A stretch of DNA of 12,583 bases from Clostridia bacterium (lineage in GTDB: Bacteria; Bacillota; Clostridia; Oscillospirales; Acutalibacteraceae): positions 1 to 12,583 of the forward strand of contig JAFOXT010000298.1 in the NCBI GenBank assembly GCA_017425745.1. The letters run 5' to 3'. Both the position numbers and the translations under genes were made by a program. Positions 7,276 to 12,583 of the stretch are shown in pieces; the stretch's first letter is position 1; each line of letters opens with the position of its first letter. Below the pieces are notes generated by a model. That model was not told where the DNA came from and searched no databases. It worked only from the letters and a program-made list of their open reading frames with translations.

Positions 7276-7874
7276 TGGAAATGACAAAAGGCCTTATAGC
7301 TATTCTTCTTACAGCTATTCTTACCAACAACTATATTCTTGCAAAATTCCTTGGTATCTGTCCCTTCCTTGGTGTATCAAAGAAGCTTTCAACCGCAACA
7401 GGTATGAGTGCTGCCGTAATTTTTGTTATGGCTCTTGCTACTGCAGTAACTTATCCTATCAACAAGTTCCTTCTTGTAAAGAATGACCTTGAATATCTTC
7501 AGACAATTGTATTCATTCTTGTAATTGCGGCTCTCGTTCAGCTTGTTGAAATTATCCTCAAGAAGTACATTCCCGCACTTTACAACGCTCTCGGTATCTA
7601 TCTTCCCCTTATTACAACAAACTGTGCAGTGCTCGGTGTTGTAATTCTCAACATTGACAGCGGTTACAACTTCGCAGAATCAATGTTCAACTCAATCGGT
7701 GCAGGTCTCGGCTTTATGCTTGCAATGGTAATGTTCTCAGGTATCCGTGAAAGAATGGAAGGCAACGACATTCCAAAATTCCTTCAGGGACTTCCCATTA
7801 CACTTATTGCCGCTTCATTGGTAGCTGTATCCTTCCTTGGCTTTACAGGTATCGTTGAAAACATTTTCGGTTAA
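7275..7874 (+). CDS. rnfA: Rnf complex membrane subunit RnfA
   Basis: RnfA is a six-helix membrane protein and the partner of RnfE in the Na+/H+-translocating core. The 199 residues match the family. LTNNYILAKFLGICPFLGVS includes cysteine C29, and ITTNCAVLGV includes C117, the second membrane cysteine; together with those of RnfE they supply the four ligands of the membrane [2Fe-2S] cluster. GLGFMLAMVMFSGIRERME is the conserved loop before the last helix. The ATG overlaps the rnfE stop by one base, 9 nt after GAGGAGGT. A second in-frame ATG at 7281 would be only 6 nt further on. Confidence 0.96.
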   Translation: MEMTKGLIAILLTAILTNNYILAKFLGICPFLGVSKKLSTATGMSAAVIFVMALATAVTYPINKFLLVKNDLEYLQTIVFILVIAALVQLVEIILKKYIPALYNALGIYLPLITTNCAVLGVVILNIDSGYNFAESMFNSIGAGLGFMLAMVMFSGIRERMEGNDIPKFLQGLPITLIAASLVAVSFLGFTGIVENIFG

Positions 7875-7888
7875 GGAGGTAAATAACA

Positions 7889-8698
7889 ATGACTCAGATT
7901 TTAATTCCCGTAATCATTGTTGCAGCCATCGGTCTTATTGCCGGTCTCGGTCTTGCAATTGCCTCAATCGTATTTGCTGTACCCGTTGACGAAAAGGCTG
8001 AAAAGGTTCGTGAGTGCCTTCCCGGTGCAAACTGCGGTGCCTGCGGATATACCGGCTGTGACGGTTATGCAGCTGCTCTTTCAAAGGGCGAAACAACCGA
8101 ATGTAACCTCTGTACACCCGGCGGTAACGATGCAGCAAAAGCAATCGCTGCCGTAATGGGACTTGAAGCAGGCTCAGTAACTCCTATGGTTGCTGCTGTT
8201 ATGTGTCAGGGCAACAGAACAAACGTTGAAGAAAAGCTTGACTACAGCGGTGTTCATTCATGTAAAATTGCAACTCAGCTTTTCGGCGGCCCCAAAAACT
8301 GTGTACACGGTTGTATCGGCTTCGGTGACTGTGTTGAGGTTTGTCCCTACGAAGCAATTTTCATCTGCGACGGCGTTGCAAGAATCAATCCTGATAAGTG
8401 CAAGGCTTGTAAAATGTGCATCAAGACCTGTCCCAGACAGCTTATTGATCTCTTCCCACTTGACACAATGAAGGCTGCAGTGCTTTGCAAAAACCACGCA
8501 AAGGGTGCTGAAACAAGAAAACAGTGCAAGGCAGGCTGTATCGGCTGTATGAAATGCGTAAAGGCTTGTGAGGTTGGCGCAGTTACAGTTGAAAACTTCT
8601 GTGCAAAGGTTGACTACGATAAATGTACAGGCTGCGGCAAGTGTCACGAAGCTTGTCCCGTTGGCTGTATTGACCTTTACCAAATCAGCAAAAACTGA
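7889..8698 (+). CDS. rnfB: Rnf complex ferredoxin-accepting subunit RnfB
   Basis: RnfB takes electrons from reduced ferredoxin. One N-terminal helix (about 5-30) anchors it. An Fe-S domain follows with C43, C49, C52, C57 in CLPGANCGACGYTGC, plus C72, C75 and C106. Four ferredoxin-like groups come next: C138/C142/C148/C152; C171/C174/C177/C181; C217/C220/C223/C227 (with an extra C213); and C246/C249/C252/C256. This suggests about five [4Fe-4S] clusters. At 269 residues it is shorter than acetogen RnfB proteins but longer than proteobacterial ones with two ferredoxin motifs. The AAGGAGGT site overlaps the rnfA stop and lies 8 nt before the ATG. It is the last gene of the operon and is followed at once by the repeat element. 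Confidence 0.96.
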   Translation: MTQILIPVIIVAAIGLIAGLGLAIASIVFAVPVDEKAEKVRECLPGANCGACGYTGCDGYAAALSKGETTECNLCTPGGNDAAKAIAAVMGLEAGSVTPMVAAVMCQGNRTNVEEKLDYSGVHSCKIATQLFGGPKNCVHGCIGFGDCVEVCPYEAIFICDGVARINPDKCKACKMCIKTCPRQLIDLFPLDTMKAAVLCKNHAKGAETRKQCKAGCIGCMKCVKACEVGAVTVENFCAKVDYDKCTGCGKCHEACPVGCIDLYQISKN

Positions 8699-8711
8699 AA
8701 ATAAAAAAATC

Positions 8712-9010
8712 AGATGACTGCCCTTTGGCAGTCATCTCAGCTTGTCGAAAAAGTTGTTTTCGACAAGCTGTCAGACTTTCGAGAAATGTACAAGATGACC
8801 TTTTCTTTACCCCGAAGGCGTACAAAGGTACTCCGAGAGGGTAAAAAAAGGTCAAAACAATGTCAAAATCGTACAAAGTTCGATGCTTTGTACGATTTTC
8901 TTTCTATTGATTTTAAATCAATTATATCACATTTTATCTCTTTACTAAGGAGATTGTTGTTCTTGTGCGTTTATCGACAGTCTGAGATGACTGTCGGTAG
9001 GCAGTCATCT
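8712..9010. repeat. MITE-like element with 37-bp inverted ends and five internal hairpins
   Basis: The 37 nt at 8712-8748 and at 8974-9010 are imperfect inverted copies, with about 29 of 37 positions matching and the outer AGATGACTGCC perfect. The left end folds on itself (AGATGACTGCC, loop CTTT, 8712-8737). Further stems are 8738-8751 with 8757-8770 (14 bp, perfect), 8797-8812 with 8839-8853 (one bulge), 8865-8878 with 8886-8899 (14 bp, perfect), and the right end 8985-8993 with 9002-9010. An A-run lies just before the left end and a T-run just after the right end, so both strands carry hairpin plus U-tract exits. The reading frames across it are by-products of the palindromes. It could be a MITE, a domesticated bidirectional terminator, or both. 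No clear target duplication. Confidence 0.7.
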
Positions 9011-9016
9011 TTTTTA
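8985..9016 (+). terminator. Probable rho-independent terminator of the rnf operon
   Basis: AGATGACTG pairs with CAGTCATCT (9 bp, loop TCGGTAGG), followed immediately by a run of T (9010-9015). It is the first hairpin on the plus strand after rnfB with a proper U-tract, and it is made from the right end of the repeat element. A competing stem, CGACAGTC (8975-8982) with GACTGTCG (8989-8996), shares its left arm. Confidence 0.65.
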
Positions 9017-9262
9017 TGTAACGAATAAGTAAGGTTATATGTTGTTGTCTGCTGGCTTATAAGATGCTTTTAAAGTGGTTTTGATTAATATGAGTAAATC
9101 CATATAAAGTGTGAAACGCCTTAAACGACCTCGGAAAAGGCTTTTTTAAGGCATAAATTTAAAGTTCGGTTAAGGTTAAAAGAAAGGCTTTGCAAATTTC
9201 TTTCAAAATTGCTGTTTAAAAGGGCGATAGCACAAAAATAAACAACTTACTCGATAAAACAT
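9017..9262. other. Gene-free stretch between the rnf terminator and the lysozyme terminator
   Basis: There is no credible ORF. The only structure seen is a possible hairpin with GCCTTAAA (9118-9125) pairing with TTTAAGGC (9145-9152) around an AAAGGCTTTTTT segment, which might be an additional weak terminator. The rest is AT-rich and featureless to me. Confidence 0.5.
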
Positions 9263-9287
9263 AAAACCGCCTATAAAGGCGGTTTTT
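9263..9287 (-). terminator. Terminator of the lysozyme gene, possibly bidirectional
   Basis: AAAACCGCCT, loop ATAA, AGGCGGTTTT forms a perfect 10-bp stem, 10 nt past the minus-strand stop codon at 9297. Because the stem has A/T ends on both sides, it could stop transcription from either direction, which suits the convergent arrangement with rnfB. Confidence 0.85.
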
Positions 9288-9296
9288 CGCAATTAT

Positions 9297-10709
9297 TTAG
9301 AAATTTAAAATACCGTCACAAAAATCTTTGAAGATATTTGTGAAATCTGACGAAGTCTTCGTGTCATCGGTCTTGTTCTCAGCTTCTGTATCGGGAGTTT
9401 CAACAGGAGCCTCTGTAGGAGCTTCAACAGGTTTTTGGGCGGGCTTTGAAGCCTTTTCTGTTGTTGCTGTTGCAACGTTTGAGGATTCAGTATAAATCTT
9501 CTTGTCGCCAACTGCAACATAAGCCTTAACCTTGAAGCTGTACTTTGTGTTGCTGTCGAGATTTCTTACCATGAAAGCATTGTCTTCATCTGCTGATGCA
9601 ACACCAATCTGCTTCCAGCCGTCTGCATTCTTCATATAGATGCGGTAGCCGTCTGCATTCTTGAATTTATCCCATCTGATTTTGATTTTTGTTTCGGTGA
9701 TACCGGTAACTCTGAGATTCTTTACCTTTGATTCCTTAACGTAATCGCTGTAAACAACCTTTGTTTCCTTAACCTTACCGCAAACCTTACAGGTGTGAGT
9801 TCTTACACCGTCTTTTGTTTCAGTGGGAACAGTAGTGATTTTTGAAGTATAATCGTGCTTGTCGCACTTGATTTTTACAGTAAGCACGTTACTCTTTTCT
9901 TCTAAGCCTGTAACCTTGTTATAAGCATAAACGTAGATTCTGTATGTGCCTACCTTCATATTGTGAGCCTTGATTGTAAAGCTCTTTTCGTCAGCACCGA
10001 GATGAGCAACCTTTGCGTTGTCGTAATCGAATTCACCCTTTGCATTTTTTGAAACAAGGTAAACTCTGTAGCCGTCAGTATCGGGGCCTGCTGAAGTCCA
10101 CTTTACTGTGAGTTTTTTACCGGGCTCATAGGTTGTACCCTTTGCAACTGAAAGCTCAGGAGTCTTGAGCTCAACACCGCCGTAAACGGGCCAGTAGTTT
10201 CTGATTGCTGAATTTGCTCTCTGAACTGACTTTGAACTTCTGTTAGCGGGAATTTCAAAGTAGTAGCACCAGTAGTGAGCTGCATTGTAAGCACCGTCTG
10301 AGGAGTCTGCAACATTCTTAAGGTACTTGTAGATGTGCTTGTAATAGTCCTTCTGGAGTTCGTATTCAAGATAGCTGAGCTGACCTTCGATTGAAAGATA
10401 GTTAAGACCTCTGTCAGCACAGAATTTCTTGAGGTTGTTGAGTCTTCCACCGTTCCACATGCAAAGACCGCCGCTGGGAAGACCGTTGCTGTCGCGGATA
10501 ATAATGTTGGATCTGAAATTTGATTCCTTTTCAATGTTAGCCATAATACCGCAGGCTGCTGCTGAATTGAAACCTAATTCCTGAGTGAGGTATTGGAAGA
10601 TTGTTGTTTTATTGCTGTTGGAACTTGCGTTTGCTGAGAGTGGCATGACACCGGCGATAATAACAATACTTAATGCAACAAGCATTATTCTTGCTAAAGC
10701 CTTTTTCAT
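9297..10709 (-). CDS. Secreted phage-tail-type lysozyme protein with two fibronectin III-like domains
   Basis: A 470-residue predicted exported protein. The signal peptide (about 1-28, ending SANA) is followed by a region like the phage-tail lysozyme domain (about 36-175): FNSAAACGIMANIEKESNF with the likely catalytic glutamate E62 (or E60), then GGLCMWNGGRLNNL and a C-terminal W-rich helix. Next comes a fibronectin III-like domain (about 183-280), then a short cysteine/histidine insert with C282, H285, C307 and C310 (T-C-K-V-C-G), of the kind found between modules of clostridial surface proteins. A second FN3-like domain (about 326-417) follows, then a Pro/Thr/Glu-rich linker (419-452) and a short hydrophobic end. 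There is no sortase motif, SLH or choline-binding repeat, so the wall anchor is unclear. ATG with AGAGGTGAT 4 nt upstream. Peptidoglycan hydrolysis is inferred. It lacks phage neighbours, so a host cell-wall role is more likely than a prophage one. Confidence 0.85.
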   Translation of the reverse strand: MKKALARIMLVALSIVIIAGVMPLSANASSNSNKTTIFQYLTQELGFNSAAACGIMANIEKESNFRSNIIIRDSNGLPSGGLCMWNGGRLNNLKKFCADRGLNYLSIEGQLSYLEYELQKDYYKHIYKYLKNVADSSDGAYNAAHYWCYYFEIPANRSSKSVQRANSAIRNYWPVYGGVELKTPELSVAKGTTYEPGKKLTVKWTSAGPDTDGYRVYLVSKNAKGEFDYDNAKVAHLGADEKSFTIKAHNMKVGTYRIYVYAYNKVTGLEEKSNVLTVKIKCDKHDYTSKITTVPTETKDGVRTHTCKVCGKVKETKVVYSDYVKESKVKNLRVTGITETKIKIRWDKFKNADGYRIYMKNADGWKQIGVASADEDNAFMVRNLDSNTKYSFKVKAYVAVGDKKIYTESSNVATATTEKASKPAQKPVEAPTEAPVETPDTEAENKTDDTKTSSDFTNIFKDFCDGILNF

Positions 10710-11010
10710 TTTATCACCTCTGAATTTATTTTGCCCTCGTCCGTCTTAGCTTTTAAAAACGTGGTTCGGAGTCAGACAAGGCGGCTTTATATAAATGACT
10801 GCGTATTTCCTTTCGCATTTTAAATTTGCATAGACCTTAAACAAGAACACAAAAAAATCCTTTTCTGTAATTATTTTCAAATGTTGTGTTGTCGTTTTAA
10901 GCTAAGGTGTTCTGTCCGGTCTCTGACCTTGCAGATGCGAAAGTGGGCTGCCATTTGCCGCTTAAGAAGGGTGGAAACCCTTCAGAATTTACTTTTTCCA
11001 TATCGGCAAC
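10710..11010 (-). ncRNA. Long structured leader (candidate cis-acting RNA) of the lysozyme gene
   Basis: A perfect sigma-A promoter places the transcript start near 11010, so the mRNA leader would be about 300 nt. In the minus-strand RNA, TTGCCG (11009-11004) can pair with CGGCAA (10960-10955), enclosing a 7-bp stem GAAGGGT/ACCCTTC with a four-base loop (10983-10966). GGTC-AGA-GACC forms a small hairpin, and AGAACAC (10913-10907) can pair with GTGTTCT (10850-10844) across a spacer ending in seven T (10857-10851). TTAAGC (10965-10960) can instead pair with GCTTAA (10902-10897), giving mutually exclusive folds. Near the gene, CCTTGTC can pair with GACGAGG. I find none of the consensus cores I know for c-di-AMP, c-di-GMP, SAM, TPP or cobalamin riboswitches. 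It may be regulatory, a separate small RNA ending near 10851, or a plain leader. Confidence 0.4.
10897..11001 (-). CDS. Possible 34-residue small ORF in the lysozyme leader
   Basis: An ATG (11001-10999) opens 34 codons ending in TAA. The peptide has a non-random look (E-G-F-P-P-F-L-S-G-K-W-Q-P then a Ser/Arg/Gln-rich tail). However, the start is only about 10 nt from the predicted transcript 5' end, there is no ribosome binding site, and the ORF coincides with the stem-forming part of the leader. It is listed because it is the only small ORF directly behind a perfect promoter. It is more likely a by-product of a structured RNA than a leader peptide. Confidence 0.15.
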   Translation of the reverse strand: MEKVNSEGFPPFLSGKWQPTFASARSETGQNTLA

Positions 11011-11017
11011 AGGGGGT

Positions 11018-11046
11018 ATTATATCTATTTATGGCAGAAATGTCAA
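11018..11046 (-). promoter_or_regulatory. Perfect-consensus sigma-A promoter upstream of the lysozyme gene
   Basis: On the minus strand, TTGACA (11046-11041), exactly 17 nt and TATAAT (11023-11018) match the housekeeping consensus at all 12 positions. Expected start near 11010. It is the strongest promoter in the window and lies about 300 nt from the nearest clear gene start, which points to control by the leader or to a separate small RNA. Confidence 0.8.
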
Positions 11047-11402
11047 GTTTTATACAGTGCAAGCGCATTCAAAATGCCGTTTGAGAACTAAAAAGCAGCT
11101 TGACAAGGGTGAGCAATCGTTCATATTTCGTGCAAGTTTTATAAAAACACCTATGGCTATCGGGCTACTTTGTGAAAACTTAACGAAAATGCCCTTTTTT
11201 GATGTTTTTTGAAAATTTGTGAAAAAAATTCAGCAAACTTATGTTCGAAAATGCCTAAAAGTTCTTGCTTTAATGGATGTAAAATTTTAATATGTGTATA
11301 TTTTTAACGAAACTTTTTAATTACAAAACGGAATAAATAGCTAAAAAACGGGTTTTAGTGCTAATTCAGAAATAGTATATTCGAATTAAGAATAATAAAC
11401 GA
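11047..11402. other. AT-rich gene-free stretch
   Basis: There is no ORF with a ribosome binding site or recognisable protein on either strand. It is strongly AT-rich from about 11200 onward, with many A and T runs. A TTGACA (11100-11105) with a poor TATTTC 18 nt on exists on the plus strand but leads to no gene. I see no repeat or RNA gene in it. Confidence 0.5.
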
Positions 11403-11445
11403 CAAAAAAGTTCCGGAGTATTGTGCATATTGCAATACTCCGGAA
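11403..11445 (-). terminator. Rho-independent terminator of prolyl-tRNA synthetase
   Basis: TTCCGGAGTATTG (11411-11423) and CAATACTCCGGAA (11433-11445) form a perfect 13-bp stem with a 9-nt loop. On the minus strand it is followed by a run of six T (11409-11404). It lies 28 nt past the proS stop codon. Confidence 0.93.
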
Positions 11446-11473
11446 TGATATTATTCTCTGTTGGAACCAAATA

Positions 11474-12583
11474 TTAATAAGCTTTGCCCCAATATACCAT
11501 ATACTGTGCAGGCTTGCCACAGCATACACAAACGTCTGAGAGATTTTCCTGCTGAAGAGGAATACATCTTGAGCCAACGCCGGTTTCTTCCTTAACCTTG
11601 TCTTCACAAGCTTCTTCACCGCACCACATAGCCTTGATGAAGCCGTCGCCCTTTTCGTTGAGAGCTGAATTGATTTCGTCAATTGTTGTGCAAGCATAGG
11701 TTCTGTTTTCTCTGTTCTGAAGAGCCTTATTGTAAATGCCTTCACGAACCTCGGTAAGCTTTTCGCTTACTGTCTGAGCAAGATTATCAAGAGAAACAAA
11801 GCTCTTTTCTCTGTTGTGTCTTGTTACGATAACGCACTGGTTGTTTTCAATGTCACGGGGACCAACCTCAATACGTACGGGAACACCCTTCATTTCATAT
11901 TCTGAATACTTCCAGCCTGCGCTGTTGTTGCTGTCGTCAAGCTTAACTCTGATGCCTGCAGCTTCAAGGCTTGCCTTAAGCTCAGCAGCCTTTTCAAGAA
12001 CGCCTTCCTTATGCTGTGCAACGGGAATGATAACTGCCTGAATGGGAGCAACATCGGGAGGAAGAACAAGACCGTTGTCGTCACCGTGAGTCATAATGAT
12101 GGCACCGATAAGTCTTGTTGTCATACCCCATGAAGTCTGGTGGGGATATTCAAGCTTGTTTTCCTTGCTCTGATACTGAATGCCGAATGCCTTTGCAAAT
12201 CCGTCGCCGAAGTAGTGTGATGTACCTGCCTGAAGAGCCTTACCGTCGTGCATAAGAGCTTCAATTGCATAGGTTGAAACTGCGCCTGCAAACTTGTCGC
12301 TTTCTGTCTTCTTGCCCTTTACAACGGGAATTGCAAGGTATCTTTCACAGAAATCTGCATATACATTAAGCATCTTTTCTGTTTCAACAATAGCTTCGTC
12401 AGCAGTTGCATGAATTGTGTGGCCTTCCTGCCAGAGGAATTCTCTTGAACGAAGGAAGGGACGGGTTGTCTTTTCCCATCTTACAACGCTTACCCACTGA
12501 TTATAAAGCTTGGGAAGGTCTCTGTGTGAGTGGATAATGTTTGCATAATGCTCACAGAAAAGTGTTTCTGATGTGGGACGTAC
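11474..12583 (-). CDS. proS: Prolyl-tRNA synthetase, archaeal/eukaryotic-type, N-terminus outside the window
   Basis: The cytosolic enzyme charges tRNA-Pro with proline. The right edge cuts the gene; 369 residues are visible of roughly 480. The frame is open from the edge: the ATG at 12373 is internal, and the 70 codons before it encode class II core sequence including VRPTSETLF and motif 2 (RWEKTTRPFLRSREFLWQEG). Then come ALQAGTSHYFGDGFAKAF (visible residues 116-133), motif 3 with GMTTRLIGAIIMTHGDD (153-169), an anticodon-binding domain starting near APIQAVIIPV, and a C-terminal zinc-type domain with C321, C326, C352 and C355. It ends in G-K-A-Y, the tyrosine terminus typical of this type. 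The lack of the editing insertion and the zinc domain identify the short archaeal/eukaryotic-like form, which is common in Firmicutes. Confidence 0.96.
   Translation of the reverse strand, partial: VRPTSETLFCEHYANIIHSHRDLPKLYNQWVSVVRWEKTTRPFLRSREFLWQEGHTIHATADEAIVETEKMLNVYADFCERYLAIPVVKGKKTESDKFAGAVSTYAIEALMHDGKALQAGTSHYFGDGFAKAFGIQYQSKENKLEYPHQTSWGMTTRLIGAIIMTHGDDNGLVLPPDVAPIQAVIIPVAQHKEGVLEKAAELKASLEAAGIRVKLDDSNNSAGWKYSEYEMKGVPVRIEVGPRDIENNQCVIVTRHNREKSFVSLDNLAQTVSEKLTEVREGIYNKALQNRENRTYACTTIDEINSALNEKGDGFIKAMWCGEEACEDKVKEETGVGSRCIPLQQENLSDVCVCCGKPAQYMVYWGKAY

Noticed and set aside
8714..9028. 104-codon plus-strand ORF downstream of rnfB
   Set aside because: It runs through the palindromes of the repeat element, has no ribosome binding site and encodes low-quality sequence.
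10851..11010. 6S RNA, SRP RNA or a known riboswitch in the lysozyme leader
   Set aside because: No 5'-3' end pairing expected of a 6S rod, no SRP core (GGUCCGGAAGGAAGC-like) and no familiar riboswitch core; left as an unassigned structured leader.
11100..11129. Plus-strand promoter TTGACA with TATTTC
   Set aside because: Poor -10 box, 18-nt spacer and no plus-strand gene downstream.
10881..11212. Two overlapping plus-strand ORFs (10881-11084 and 10907-11212)
   Set aside because: No ribosome binding sites or protein-like composition; they lie over the minus-strand promoter and leader of the lysozyme gene.
12371..12373. ATG at 12373 as the start of prolyl-tRNA synthetase
   Set aside because: The frame continues to the window edge with conserved class II core sequence, so this is an internal methionine.

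Overview
The window looks like a chromosomal segment of a low-to-medium GC anaerobic Firmicute, probably a gut-type member of the Clostridia near the Ruminococcaceae/Oscillospiraceae. This is inferred from strong AGGAGG-type ribosome binding sites, TTG starts, a clostridial-style rnfCDGEAB operon, an archaeal/eukaryotic-type prolyl-tRNA synthetase, and a secreted lysozyme with fibronectin-like domains. No phage, CRISPR, tRNA or rRNA gene was seen.

Left part (1-1344, minus strand): the first 20 codons of a protein whose start resembles alpha/beta hydrolases, with its own promoter, lie next to an iron-containing alcohol dehydrogenase gene. The dehydrogenase is complete in length, with all metal ligands, but is interrupted by one in-frame TAA.

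Middle (1362-9016, plus strand): a divergent promoter starts a nine-gene run: apbE, a NusG-domain-II protein, a Gx-family membrane protein, then rnfC, rnfD, rnfG, rnfE, rnfA and rnfB. RnfABCDEG is the membrane ferredoxin:NAD+ oxidoreductase that couples electron flow to Na+ or H+ export. ApbE attaches FMN to RnfG and RnfD, so the maturation enzyme lies in the same operon as its substrates. The rnf genes are tightly packed: 4-nt ATGA overlaps at C/D and D/G, 1-nt TAATG overlaps at G/E and E/A, and a 14-nt gap before rnfB. Two MITE-like elements with terminal inverted repeats flank parts of this operon. One (2839-3112) sits between the NusG-II gene and the Gx gene. The other (8712-9010) follows rnfB directly and ends in a hairpin plus T-run that probably serves as the operon terminator.

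Right part (9263-12583, minus strand): a secreted lysozyme-like protein with two fibronectin-III-like regions converges on rnfB. Its leader is about 300 nt long, starts at a promoter that matches the sigma-A consensus perfectly (TTGACA, 17 nt, TATAAT), and can form several stems. I do not recognise it as a known riboswitch, and it is the best candidate here for something undescribed. The last gene is prolyl-tRNA synthetase, cut at its N-terminus by the window edge and followed by a strong terminator.
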